64,000 bases of DNA from Rotaria sordida (lineage: Eukaryota; Rotifera; Eurotatoria; Philodinida; Philodinidae): positions 107,329 through 171,328 of the forward strand of contig CAJNOL010000278.1 in assembly GCA_905250125.1 (NCBI GenBank), written 5' to 3'. The translations under genes were made by a program, and so were the position numbers. The notes under the pieces were generated by a model that searched no databases, was not told the DNA's origin, and saw only the letters and a list, made by a program, of their open reading frames with translations. The first letter of the stretch is position 1; each line of letters opens with the position of its first letter. Below, piece after piece: positions 25,167 through 39,115 of the stretch.

Positions 25167-28100
25167 ATGTCTTCAGAATCTACAGTAACAAAACCAACAT
25201 TTTCACCAAATCGTACACGTTTAAAAACTTCTGATCAAAATAATTCTAATGAACATGAATTATCATCTTCAGCAGCAAGTGAAGAAAGTCATACATTATT
25301 ATCTGAAACTGTAACAACATTAGCAAGTAATGTTTATAATGAATTAGAACGTATTATAAAAAATTTCGGTGAAAATAGTGTAAAAGATTTAATGCCTGTT
25401 ATGATATCAACATTAGGTTTGTTGAATAAAATTACAAACAAAAAATTCAATAAAATTTTCTTGATAATATTTTTTAGAATCACTTGATAGTGCTCTAAAT
25501 GAACGTGAAGTTAGTAAACTTGAAATTGAATCATTAAAAGAACAGAATGAACAATTATTTCAACAATATGAACGTGAAAAAGGTTTTCATAAAGAATATC
25601 ATCAGGTAAATTTTTGATTTATCATTTAACAAAAAAAAACAAAAAACGATTTTAAAAATTTTTATATTTAGCGTTATCTTCAAGTTGAAGATCATCTTGA
25701 AGAAATGAAACGTGAAAATGATGAAAAATTACAAAGTCTTGAATCTATTGTTAAAATATTTGAAATAAAAGCACGAAATGCATCAGATCATGTTGCTCGT
25801 TTAGAAGAAAAAGAAAATGAAATGAAAACTGAATATAAACGATTACATGAACGATATTGTGAAGTAAAACAAATAAAAAAGAAAAAAAAGAAAATCAGAA
25901 ATTTATTTTAATTATATATTTAGTTATTTAAAGCTCATTGTGATTATATGGAAAGAACAAAAATTTTATATGGAACTGATCGATTAGATCAGTTATCTGC
26001 AACACAGAATGCTCCACGTTCTCGGTTAGTTTTGTTTGTTGTTTTTTTTCAATTAAAATTTCGAAGGATATTAAACAATGAAGAGCAGATTCTCATTCGT
26101 TGAAAAATGATTAAAGAAAATTTTTATGCAAATCGTCCATACATAATGAAAAACAAAATTCATTGTCTTTTGCTTTTTCAAATAAGAAATGATTGATACG
26201 AAATTCACTAATTTAAACGATTGAAGTTCACTAAAACAAAAATTTTATTATTTTACTACCGAGTACCAGGTAGAGCCTGTCGAGTTGGTCCTGAACTTGA
26301 TGAGGTTCGAGACCGAGACAGAGAGAGTCATACTCTAAAAGTAACAGTCAATTATGACTTGATTATTATAAGATCATCTGAAAAATGTGTAGGATGTGTT
26401 AATAACAGAATAGAAATCACCGATAGAAAGTATTCCGTACTTTTGGAGCGACTTGAAAGTTCAGGCTAAAAATTTTCGCTAAAAATATGAGTAAAGTTCG
26501 GATCAGAAAAAGTTTAATCAACCAGATATGAGTCTGAAATATGTTAAATAAATCAAATCCAGGTTCAAAAATTTTAGATTCAACAGGTTCTAGTACTGAT
26601 TGATGACTCATATTCTACATAGTTATTTATTGTAATGTATACTATACAGACTATTATTTAGTCACAAATTGATATATCGATTTCCGAGCTGAACAAGTGC
26701 TCGTATTCGAATGAATCTGTATTTGTCACAATGAAAATTATTTTTTTTATTAATATTATAGAAGTAACCTTCCATTAACATCACAGCAACAATCTCAATT
26801 ATTAGACAATAAACAAGCACCTTCTAATGAAACATTAACCGATGAAATGACTCCTCCACGTCCAGATATTTCTTTTCAGTAAATTTTTATCAAATTCATA
26901 AATTTTTATTTTTTTATTTTTTTCATAATAGAACTTTTAAACAACCAACTATTGGTGTTAATTTTCGTTCTGAACTTGAAGCTGCTGATGGTAAACAGAC
27001 TCAGACTGAATCGATGACCAGTAATGATGCAGCTGTAAATACAGGTATATATCCTTTCTCTTTTTTTTCCATTCAAACCCTTTCCCTTTCTCGTACACAA
27101 AAAAAAACCTAAAATTCAGAAAAAAAAATTCCATATTCAAACTTAGCTTTTCATGGTGACTGGGTAGAGAATTGGCCAAATAGTTGTAAGTAAATGAATT
27201 CCTTTTTTCTTGTCCTAAGGATGAATGATATGCAAGAATTACAAAAAAAAAACACTTGTATTTGACTAGTGCATGATTTTGTAATATGCATAAATATTTT
27301 CAGCTAAATCGGCAAAATCTACATCAACAATATCAATAACAAATTCATCAAAAATGTCTGATGAAACGCCTTTAAAAGAATTCGCATCAGGTCGGCTAGC
27401 TATTGTAAAATTCATGTTGTCTAAATGTTTGTTGTTTTTGTCAAAATGTGCTCGTATAATTAAATGAAAATGCCAATGCTGAGTTGAGAAAAGAAGAAAA
27501 TCGAGTTTTCCTTTTTTTTTTTTTTTGTCTTTTTTCATTAGAAAAACAAAAGCAGAAATCGAGATTTTATTATTTAATCTAGATTTTGATGATTCTAATA
27601 TTGAAAAATATAAACATGGTAAGAGATAGTCTTTCCGAATAGCAGCAGCAGCAGCAGCATGTATTTCGCAGTTTTATTTCGACTGGCAATAATTCCAACT
27701 ACCACATAAAGCTATTCTTATTTTTAATCCCCAAATCAATAAACGCATGAGAGAATAATACATAATGCAAATTGGAGTCTTTTTTCTCATTTCCCGATTT
27801 AACTGAATTTTTATGCTGCTTATGCTTTTGCTTATTTGTATGCATTCTATTGTAAATTTCGTTTTTTATTTTTATAATTCTCTTGTACCTGAGAATATTT
27901 GCATTTTGTTTGTTTGTGTATTGTCTATGTTGCATGCTATGTAGGAATATTCTCGAAACTTCGAAGTCTCAATCTACTATCGGAACCGTTTGATGAACAA
28001 CAATTCTTCGTTAATGAAGATGAATTCGAACAGACAAACAATACTGCAGGTGATCTGAATCAAAATAGTTTGAGAAAGGAAAAAAAGGAAAATAATACGT

Positions 28101-31100
28101 ATAAAAAAAACTTCTTTTGCATGTGCATGTCAAAAAAAAATTTTGTTTTTTGTTTTTTGATTTTTGTTCTAAATTAGTTAATTTAATTTATAAATGATAT
28201 TGATTTTAATATAGATGTTGCAGCTAGTGATGATGATGATGATATATCAGCAAATGATGCGTAAGTTAAACATATTTATTTCAATAAAATTATAATTGAA
28301 TTTTTCTTTTTTTTTTGTAGGAAAAATTCCGAAGCTTTTTATAAAGAAACACAAAACGAAAATATCGATATATCAGATATGGATTCATCAGCGGATTTAT
28401 TTGGTAAATAGAGATTAATTATTTGATTTTTTTTTTGTTTTATTTATCTCTTATTTCTTTTTTTGAATTCTTATTCAGTTCGACAAAGTTTTTACGGTGA
28501 GAATTTCTTGTTGTAAAATGGGCATAGGAACTTCCTTGTTTTGTTTTCCTCTCTTTTTTTTTTCTTTTTTATTAATGCTTGAATGGATCTAACACTAATA
28601 TTGTTATTTTGTTTTTCATTAGTATCTATTAGCTATTATATTTTATTTTCAATGATTTAGGTATGACAAAAGAAGTATCAAATTTAATTAAAGAAAATAA
28701 TGAACTTCTTGAAACAAAGTATTTAAAATTAAAAAATAATAATAAGAAAAATATTCTTTTATGTTTATTTGAATAGAAATGCATTGAATGTACTTAAAGA
28801 TGATTTATTAGTAAAAATTGAAGAATTAACAAAGTAAAATAGAATTGTTTAATATATATACACTTGATAAATATATATATATATATTTTATTTGTAGTGA
28901 ACAAGAAATTCTTCGAGAAGAAGTTAGTTCATTACAAACAGTTAAAAGTCGATTACAATCGAGGTAAAAAACAAAAAGAAAATTTTCGAATGACTAAAAA
29001 CAAAAATTTCATATTATAGAATAACTGAAGTTGAAGATGAACTTCGTAAAACACGTGAAGAACTTGAAAAAAAGAAAAAAGAAGAAGAGGTAAGATTTTT
29101 AATAAAAATCTTTATAAGCATGAAAAACCAAAAGAAAAAAAAAATGAATTTGCATGTAGTACTTATCATAATAATACTCTCTAATAGATTCTTGACTTAC
29201 TTTGGAATGTAAGTTTATTAAAAAAAAAAAAAAAGAAATATTTGATCTTTTTGCTGCTCTACTATTATCGATGGATAATTAGATTTATTTAAATAATTGC
29301 TATGATATTTTTATATAATGAATTGTTTTTTTTTTGTGTCTTTAATAATATATTATATTCTAACAGGAAGATGTACCGATGGCAGATAGAAAGCGTTTTA
29401 CTCGAGTTGAAATGCAACGTGTTCTTCTTGAACGTAATCAATACAAACAACGTTTATTTGAACTTGAAGAAGCTATTCATTGGCAAGATGCTTTACGTGC
29501 ATCTAGACAAGAACAAATGCATACAACGTCAGCTATGAATACAATGAATGATAGTGCATTTGATCATACACAAAACAAGAAAAGAACAACATTTTGGAAA
29601 CTGTGAGTTAATAAAAAAAAAGATTTTATAATGAAATTAGAAAATTTGTGTTGTACCCTTAATTGTTAAAGAAAAACGATTCTCGCATTCTATCTATCCG
29701 TTCGGTACATTTTTCATTCTATTAGATATTTACTAATGTATGCATGAAATGATCAAGCTTATGACCAAACAAAATAAAAAGAAAAATTAATACCTTCGAA
29801 TGGATACCATTCTTTTTTCCTTATAGAGAATTTCGATGAAAAGCAAAGGTACACAAACAAAAATACGTTATCAACAAATAGTACAACAAAATCCTTCATC
29901 TCCATCATCAACAAATTCTTCTAAAACTCCATCAAAATCTTTGTGGAGTATGTTCAGTAATAACTGGCTGCCTACAAATGCTTTCGTTTCACGTGCTGGT
30001 GCTATACAGAATGATTTAAAAGAGGGTACAACACAAATTTCTGAGTTGTAAGAATAAAAAAAGAAATAATAACAACTATGACTCTATTAGAATAAATATA
30101 TTTTTATTTAGTTTTTTTTTTCTTATTTCTATTGAATCTTCTAGTTTTTCGGGATTATTTGGTGCTAGTGTTAAAGATATTCCACCAAAACGTACAGCTA
30201 CAACAAATCTATCATCACTTTCTACAACAATTACACGTAGTCCAACAAATGATCAAATAACACCAATCATCAATAGACAAGAAAATACAACAGATGAAAC
30301 TCATCCATTAGAACGATCAATATCAGAGAGGTTTGATTTTTTATTAATATTTCTCAATGATAAAAATTTCGATATAGACCATTCCACACAAAATGAAACA
30401 TATCCATCTTTGATTATTTACAAGAATTATTTTTCTGAATAAATTTTTTTAGTATAGATATATGGAAAAATATTGGCTCTTTCAGTTGACTATTAGTTAA
30501 AGAGTAATTAGCAAATATCTCTCTAAGCATATGAGAAAAAAAATCGAAACACTTCAAGATAAACTCCACGGAATGAATCACATCTATGATGAAATTTTCA
30601 GGAAGATAGGGCTCCAAAAAAACTGCCTCTTAAAAAAACACAGTTTTCTAGAAATTCTGAAGAAGGATTTATATCGTTTGAAATTGACTTTGAACTTATC
30701 ATTCGGTGATAAGAGCATTTTTTTGTACTCCGTGAGGTCACTAACGAAAAGCAAATTGTTTGTTTTGAAAAAATCGAGGTATGCCAAAAAAAACATTGGA
30801 GAGAGAGTTTTCAGCCTCAGGATATACACTATACTTTTAAAAAAAAATACTATCTTGATTCATAGTTTTTTTAACTAAAATGCATGAAGTGAAAGTCAAT
30901 ATCATTTTACTCTCTTTTTTTTACTGATAACTCTCCGAAATAAAGATCTCTTGCACTGTGACATATAAAAATTAGCTCTAGGAGAATTTCTTATTCCGAA
31001 ACGCATGTATTCTAATTTTGCCTAGTCATGTCGTTAACGAATGATCCTGTCTATATGTATATAAGTTATTTTTTCCTTTAATTTAGTACGACAGTTATTG

Positions 31101-34100
31101 ATATACCAAAACAATCATCATCATCAACACGTCGGAGTAGTTCAATATTAATTAACGATGATAATCGTCTTCAAGCATATGGTTGGAGTTTATCATCAAA
31201 AAATCAATTGAAATTATCTGAAATAAATGGTAGAGTTCAAGTTAATGTACCTGTGCCGGTTTATTGTCGACCAATATTTCATACAAATGATACAACACAA
31301 GTAGTAATTAAAAAAGAAAACAATTTTTTTGTCTTATTCAAATTTATTTAGATATGGTGTGCTGTTGGTATTGATCTCGATGGTTCATCATTAACTAATG
31401 ATGATCTATCAACAATAAATGAAACATCTGTTGATCAATTAAATAAACAATTAATTGAATCATATCATCAAATGATTGATGAACAATTTTTAAAATTATC
31501 ATCAATTGTTTGGATTGCTGCTAAATCAAATGATACAGCTATGATTACAATTATTGATGCAAATAAAGCTGAAAAAATTATTGATACATTTACATTAGGA
31601 AATACTATTGTTTATACTATGGGTAGTGTTCCAGGTAAAAAAAAATAAACAAAATTCTTTTGATTATTTGTTTTGTTTTTTTTTGAATAAATTTTTATAG
31701 GACCATCAAGTACAGATTATTCACCATTTGATGATTCAAAATGGACTTTATTTGAAGCTGATACAGCATCAGCTAGTGGTAATATTCGAAGAAAAAAATC
31801 TTTTTTTTATTTACAAAAAAAGAAATTATTCATTTAGATGTAAAAATAACACCATGTACTGTTGCATCACTTTCTATAGGTGGAAGTAAGATTTTGGTTT
31901 CTATTTTGTATTTTAGAAAATAAATATCTACAATTATGGTTTTGTTTTAGGTCGTCCAAGTACATCAGAAACACATCCACTTGAATTAAAAGCATCTGAA
32001 CAAACTTTAACTGATTTAGCTCGTCAACGTTAGTATTTAATTAATAAAAATATCTATTCAATAGATATGTATTTTAATAGAAGAAAAGAAAAATAAAGAG
32101 AATAGAACGCGTTCTGGTTCGAAAACATTTTTCTCTTGGTCAGGTTTTGCTCGTCGAAATGATAGTAACGCTCATTGCCTCGGTTTTTTTATGCTGCTCT
32201 GATTGTTTAATTTTTTTTTTTCGATGAATATGAATTTATACTGTCATGAAAAATTGCTCAGACAGATTTAATTTCAATCTTTTTTTTCTCTAATAGCAAC
32301 TGGCATAAAGAATCAAAATAGTAATTTGAATAAAGAAATTTGTTTTCAATAAAGATTTAAAGAAAATAAGATCCTAATTGTATTTTCAAAATTTAGGATT
32401 TCTAGAAAATTCAAAACCTAGTTTTTAGCACTCAGAATCTACACGTTTTTTATGATTATACAGGATGATAGAGTAACTTATTCACTAGAAGAAGAGTTGT
32501 CTCCGAGCTTTCTACAGCATTTTTTCACTGAACTACATCAATTTCAAGAAACACACATTGCTCTATCATACTGTGTGATCAAAAGAAACTTTTACGTCGA
32601 AGTTCTACATGCTGGAAAACCAAGTTTTGGATTTTAGGAATGCAGTAGAACTTGTCCGGTGCAAAACTTTTGGACTCGATCGAGCTGTGCTGTGATATTC
32701 TCAATGAAAATTTTCTAATAGAAATTGAATAGTCACCCCAAAGATACGAGATACTTTTTTCTCTTTTTTTTTTTGTATTCTGTAACAAGTGCACCTTGCA
32801 TATTTTACAGATGACTAGAGTCCATCAAATCTGAAACCAACCTCATGAGCTTTATACTACTGTGAAGATTTTGTTTTTCTCAAATCTTTGTTGACAACAA
32901 ATTTCTCTATCTAAGCCACTATTTAGATTCCTTATGTCAGTTACTATTACGAAAAAAAATCGAAATTAAATTTGTCATGATTAATTTTTGGAATCAGTGT
33001 ATGTGAATCTGTGGTCTCTTTTTTTAGCCGACAATGAAGATAAAACAAATTCATCAACGAAATATCCAACTGTTTGGTTAGGATCAGGTGATGGATGGTT
33101 ATATATTCATTCAGCGATAAGTGAACATCGAAAAACAATTGAAAAAATTTGGCTTCGGCATGCTATTTATAGTATTGTGTAAGAAAATAATTCTAAGAAC
33201 AAAAAAAGAAAAGAAAATAATTTATTTTATATTCTATTAGTCATGTTCGTGGTCGAGTATTTGTTACACTTGCTAATGAAAAAATGATTGTATTTCATCG
33301 TAATATAGGTACAGAAAAAAAAGCAATCTAAAGAAAAAAGAAAATAAATAAAATTTTATTTTTTTTTATTTTAAAGATGGAACATGGAATTTAAGTAATA
33401 TTCATTTAATTGTAACTGGTAAAAGTCGAGAATCAGTACGATGTATGATTAATGTTGGAGACACAATATGGTGTGGTGTAGCTAATCGAGTTTATGTTAT
33501 TCATACACAAACATTAGAAGTTCGAGTATGTTTAATATTGATTTATTATTATTATGATTTTAATTAAAAAATTGTTTTTTTTTTGTGAACGATTAGAAAC
33601 AATTTGATGTTCATTCACGATCAGATCATTCTGTTCAACATATGACTTGGTCTGGTGATGGTGTTTGGTTATCAATTCGTTTGTCAAGTACTTTACAGTT
33701 ATATCATGCACAAACATATCAACATTTACAAGATGTTGATGTACAACCATATGTTGAAAAAATGATTGGTAAACTTTTTTCTTTTCCAATAATATTTATA
33801 TTCATATTTGTTTTTTATTTTTATTTTATTTTGTTTCTCTTTTTAGCAACGGAAAAAGCTGGTCTTTATTTTGTTCATATTAGTGCATTGACGATTGCAT
33901 GTCGTCGTCTATGGATTGGTACTGGTAATGGTATTATTATTTCTGTTCCACTTTCTGACAGTAAGTATCATCAAAAAATTATTTAATTATTCAAGATAAA
34001 TCTTATTGATTAACATTACAATCAACTAGAGAGATAGCGTATATTCAAATTATATTACGAAATGAACTGTTAATAAATCTGAAGAAAGAAGCAAGTTCAA

Positions 34101-35780
34101 AATAGAGAAAGCTCCCAAATGGATTAGTTGATATTTGAATTAACACTCTTCCCCTCAGGATAAAAGCCTAGTCTCAAGGTTATGATCTTCTAAATGTAAT
34201 AGAAGGGCAACCTATCAGAATGAATGCATAATAGAAATGCAAATTATTGCAGTGATGGATCTAGGGTTTTAATAAATGGGAAGCATTTTAACGGAAAGAA
34301 GAAATGATCAGAGTCATAAGGTGCATTTTGAAGTGAAATCAGACGTCATATTGTCTCATTATTGAGCGTTTTCTAGTGGGAAAAAAATCGAAAAATAGTC
34401 CAACAGAAACGGATAATTGTCTCCAGGGCCTCTCTCTAAATTATCGAATAGATTAGTTCATTGCTTTTTGCTGTTGAGTTGTAACTTTTTCTTTTTATGT
34501 ATCTAATGTCGTTTGTTCCATATGTTTTTTTTTAACAAATAAACGAGTTTCTTTTTATGAGGTCGAAAAAATATGTACGCATTGGCATTAATGAGAAACA
34601 GCTGTTCAAAAACTAACGGATAGGATATAGATATGTTTTACTAATATTTTGTTATTGGGATTATAAACAGTCTAGAAATCAAACGATTCAAATTTTTATT
34701 AAATTAATAGAAATATGCATATGTCTTTAAGTGAAAAATAAGACATTTCACAAAGCTGAATGAAAAACGGTTGAAAATACACGAAAATTTATCGAACTTC
34801 AAAAACAAGTGTTAGTATGAGATGAGTTTGAGATTCATTATTGAAACACTCATAAGATCTGAAATACCTATTTCATAAAAATGAAAAACTCTCATTTGGT
34901 AGTAAATAGTCTACTTTATACTTCCAAAAATAATTGATAGAAATATCTCCTTGCGTTTCTAAACTGTACATATGCTTCTAAGATGACATCATCTGGCAGA
35001 GTTGTATAGAAGTTTTTTCTCAACTTCTCCGAAGTTCAATAATTTCTCAAGTCAAAGTATCGCAATAAGCACATCTGTATGATTGATGAATGTATCACTC
35101 AAGTTATCTGATAATATAGAATTGGAAAAGTATAGAAATTAATTTTCTGTTCTTCGATAACTATCATTGCTGATATCGAAATTCTCAAATAGTTTGAAAA
35201 CTCCAATTTATCAAATCTTGTATGATTCTGTCTTCGTAAATGAATCAAATCATAACTAAAAATTCATCTTACAAAACAAATTAGAAGTTCAATGAACTAC
35301 TTCTGTTCTTTGGAAGTCTTTTCATAATAGAGAATAATCTATAGATACTAAATTTTGTTTATTTTTATTTTTGGTCTAGATACATCAACAACAACTGCAT
35401 CGAGTTCATCAATAACAACAAAACCTGGTTCTGTTGTTCGTGTCTATGATCAAACATCATCAAATTATATTCCATATTGTAGTATGAATAATGCCCAATT
35501 ATCATTTCATGGTTATCGTGATGCTGTAAAATTTTTTGTTGCTGTACCTGGTCAACCGCCATCAAAATTACTTCATGATGATGAAACAATAAATTCAACA
35601 TTAACTGCAAATACAACGGATACATCAGCATTAGCATTTGGTGATATACTTGTTGTAAGTGGTGGTGATGGTTACATTGATTTTCGTATTGGAGATTCAA
35701 CAACAGACAAAATTGATGATATAAGTACTAGCAATAGAAATATATCATATCTTATTGTTTGGCATTTGGGTTCAACGTAA
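25167..35780 (+). CDS. SPAG9: JNK-interacting protein 3/4 (SPAG9-type) motor-adaptor scaffold
   Basis: Cytoplasmic scaffold linking kinesin-1/dynein, Rab/ARF6 vesicles and JNK signalling. I count 31 exons: 25167-25416, 25478-25605, 25672-25863, 25924-26024, 26762-26878, 26932-27044, 27147-27185, 27304-27390, 27583-27618, 27945-28049, 28215-28260, 28321-28403, 28479-28496, 28661-28718, 28777-28833, 28898-28963, 29020-29089, 29367-29602, 29829-30047, 30145-30330, 31087-31300, 31352-31634, 31701-31778, 31838-31885, 31951-32028, 33028-33178, 33241-33308, 33377-33525, 33597-33768, 33847-33960, 35380-35780. They sum to 1320 aa, essentially the human length. RH1 near residue 50 ([20 protein letters not shown]) is followed by coiled coil, [21 protein letters not shown]2 ([20 protein letters not shown]) and a C-terminal WD-like propeller ([41 protein letters not shown]). 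Small exons 7-13 encode a variable acidic linker and are the least secure. Confidence 0.95.
32397..32645. repeat. Fold-back repeat, family F1 copy 2 (JIP intron 25)
   Basis: Left arm TCTAGAAAATTCAAAACCTA then GTTTTTAGCA; the complement of the right arm reads CTAAAATCCAAAACTTGGTT then TTCCAGCA. A GGATGATAGAGTAAC block follows the left arm, as in the tektin and INTS3 copies (CGATAGAGTAAAT, TGATAGAGTAAAG). Confidence 0.6.
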
Positions 35781-36120
35781 ATAATGATTAATTTACTTCC
35801 GTATTTTATCGCGTACATATATATTTTTTTCACCTAGTCAGAGAAAGAAAAAAAAAGATTAATACTCTTTTTCTTCTTTTTTTCCTTTTTTTTTTTGTTT
35901 ACAGTGATGTAACAAAACGCGATAGATTTCTCTATAAATGTATTGATAATTAATATTTACACTTCATATTTCCTGTCCTAATTCTATAAATTTATTATTT
36001 ATTCTCGTTATTTCATTTTGGTTATACACTGTATTTTATTTGTTTCGACAGAAAGAAAACGAATCTGTTGTTTTGTTGGTTTTCATTTTGATGCTTGGAC
36101 AGCTTTTAATACATACATAC

Positions 36121-36155
<35 letters not shown>

Positions 36156-36300
36156 GATGATTTCTTTTTGTGAACAAAAAACAAAAAAAAAAAAAGAAGA
36201 AAAAAATAGAATTTTGAAAATATGTTTTACTGTTTTGTTTTATTTTTCATTTTTTCTTTGGATTTTATTTTCTTGAAAATTTTCGTTTAATGTAATGAAA
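35781..36300. other. Convergent intergenic region with (TA)n
   Basis: Separates the 3' ends of the JIP and ankyrin genes. It contains a (TA)n run at about 36119-36154 followed by A-rich sequence. No gene seen. Confidence 0.5.
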
Positions 36301-39115
36301 TTAAGCTGATGAATCAATATTAAGTTGTTCGAGTGCGAGAAGTGTATCAGTCATTTTATCTTTAAGATCATCTGGTATAAGATGAGGTCGTATATGAAGT
36401 ATTTCACTAATTAATTCATCAAAACCATTTTCGATTGATTCAATTAAAACTTCACGAACTATTCGATCAGAACATTTTGGTGATTCGATAAGTAATTTCG
36501 AACAATCTAAATCTCGTTTATAAGTTGTAATCACTAATGGATGTGGATAGTTTTCATTTGACTGTTCAATAGTTGCATTAAATGCTAGAAGTAAATAGAT
36601 AATATTTGCTTGTCCATTAAAACAAGCTAGATGAATTGGATAACATTCATCATGATTAGGTCGATCAGGATAGGCACCTTGTCGTAATAAATAATCGACT
36701 AATTCATAATCATTTCGTTCAATAGCCATAAGAAGTGGTGTTTCACCTGAATTTGTACATTCATTTAAATCAAAATCTCCATATTGACACAGAAGTTCGA
36801 CAAGTTTTACTGAACATTTATCTGAATAACAAGCAGCATGAAGAGGATTTGTTCCTAAGAGTAAAGAAAAAAAGACAATCAATTTTCCTTGTATTTTTTT
36901 ATTCTTTACAATCAGATAAAAGAATAATTACCTTGACTTGTTTTCCAATCAAGTTTTGCTTTACCCTCGAGTAATAATTGTAGACATTCGACTGATCCAC
37001 AATGACAACAAGCATAAATAGGATTGAAAATAACACCATCCTCATTTTGATCTAAAAAAAAGAAAGAATTATTTTTTTTTAATTTCTTAACATTTTTCTT
37101 TTTCTTCGTTTTTAACATACCAAATTCATTAATATCAAGTCCCATTTGAATTAATTTTTCAAGTATATCTGTATGTCCATAAAAAGCTGCAGCTGTTACA
37201 TATGATGGACTTTTTTGATCATTAAGTTTAGCTCCATATTTACATAAAAGTGTAACAATATCTAAATTACCCGATTCAATAGCATACATTAAACATGTTT
37301 CACCTGTATTTGAACGTTCATTAATTATTTTTAATGTTGATGTATCATCTATAGGTTTTTGTTCATCTAGTAAATATTTTACAAGTAAATAATTTCCACT
37401 TGAACATGCATACATAAATGGTGTAAGACCATCACGATCAAATGTATCAATTGATGCACCATGTGAATATAAATATTTAACTATTTCAAGACGTTCTTCA
37501 AGTTTTTCAATAATTGTTTCATTTGATGGATTTATACGACGTGCATTATGTTCACTTAATAAACCACGACAAACAAGATGAACTAGAATATCACACAAAA
37601 AATAAAATCATCTCGTTAAGAACGTTCGATAAAAGATTTGTCTTTTTTTTCCTTAACTATTTAAGATAAGTTTTCTATTCCGGAATCTATAAACTTTTAT
37701 GACAGGAAGTTCATCAAACATTACTTATATAACAAAGAAAAAAAAACCCTCACTATTATACAAGAAACCATTATCTGATATATTTTTTTGATTAATGGTT
37801 CGCCTGCTGAGTAATTAATCGATGGTATATTTATAGATTTTTTTTTTCTTTTTCTTTTTTCCATATCTTAATTTTGACATAAAGATTTTCGGTTTTTCTT
37901 TTTTTTTCAGATTATCTGCTGATGTGGAAAATCGTCTTTTTTCATTCATTAATATTTAATATCTAATAACAAATTTCCTGCCTAAAAATGGTAATGAATA
38001 TATATATGCACAACGTTTGATCATTTCCGTCCCAAGCTAGATTATTATAATTTTGACCTTGATTTAACATATGCATAAAAGTTTTTTTCTAGTTTGTTTT
38101 TTTCTATTAAACTGGTTATGAATATATATATATATATATATATTATTCAATAACCTTCTTTTATCCCAGGAGATATTCTCATTAAACTTCTTGTTTTTTT
38201 AATAGGCTATCCCTTGATAATAAACTATTAATAAAATAAAACTTATTTTATTAATGAATAGATAACCTTGAAAGATAGATGACTATAAGTCTTTATTTTT
38301 TCTCACCTGGAGATCTTTCATCATTTTGGTTTCCATTAACACTTGCTCCATTTTCTACAAGTATTTTAACAATTTCAAAATTACCATAAAAACATGCTTC
38401 TAAAAAAAAAACCCAGTTTCTTAAAATAAAAATTTCTTTTTTCTTCTCTTATAAAAATTTTTACCACATAGAGGAGTATATTGTAAACTATTGATTGCAT
38501 TAATATTAGATTTATATTGAAGTAATAATTGAACAACATGTTCATTAGTAAATTTAGATGCCCAATGTAAAGCTGTATCGTGACGTGATGTGACTAGATT
38601 AACATCAGCACCGGCTTCTAATAAATATTTTACAGTATCAGTTGTTTCATTAATAATATTTTCCGGTCCAATACCACAGGCAAAATGTAATGGAGTAATA
38701 CCTAGATAGAAATTTGAGATTATTTTATTTGTTCTTCTTTTATTTATATTAATAATAAATATATACCAGAGAGTTGATCATTTTTCACAAATGTACATGT
38801 TTCATTTGGATCTGCTTTTCGTTCATCAAGTAGATATTTAACTAGTTTTGATAATGCATAACCTGATGCAGCATGTAGTATTGTTAAATTTGGTATACCA
38901 CTATAAATAACTTCTCGATCGAGTAATTCTTCAAGAAAATTTAATTCATTTTGTTTATAAGCTTGAAGAATAATATCAGTACATAAACGCATATCTTGTG
39001 TACGTGAAAGATCTAATAAATGATTAAGTTCAATATCAAATTGTGTACGATCATCTTGATAGAATATTCGAATTAATAAATCGAATGAAGAATTATTATT
39101 AATATTGTCAGACAT
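36301..39115 (-). CDS. Ankyrin-repeat protein
   Basis: Exons on the minus strand: 39115-38767, 38701-38465, 38399-38307, 37582-37121, 37051-36932, 36854-36301, in phase, 604 aa. About ten or more ankyrin repeats are visible, for example TILHAASGYALSKLVKYLLD, ITPLHFACG, DTALHWASKF, YTPLCEACFYGNFEIVKILV, LTPFMYACSSGNYLLVKYLL, ETCLMYAIESGNLDIVTLLC, ETPLLMAIERNDYELVDYLL and YPIHLACFNGQANIIYLLLA. The N-terminal ~60 residues have no repeat, and the C-terminal ~60 are helical with no SOCS box, kinase or SAM motif that I can see. The overall look (GETCLM repeats plus a helical tail) is loosely FEM1-like, but I would not name it. Protein-protein adaptor by family. Confidence 0.88.

Noticed and set aside
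27641-27660. (AGC)n run that could encode poly-Ser/Gln
   Set aside because: It lies in a JIP intron between proposed exons 27583-27618 and 27945-28049; simple microsatellite.
33961-35379. Fold-back element in JIP intron 30
   Set aside because: I looked for inverted arms and found only weak AT-rich matches that I could not separate from chance.
35365-35703. 112-codon minus-strand frame
   Set aside because: Antisense shadow of the last JIP exon; composition is H/Q-rich from reverse-complemented Asp/Thr codons.
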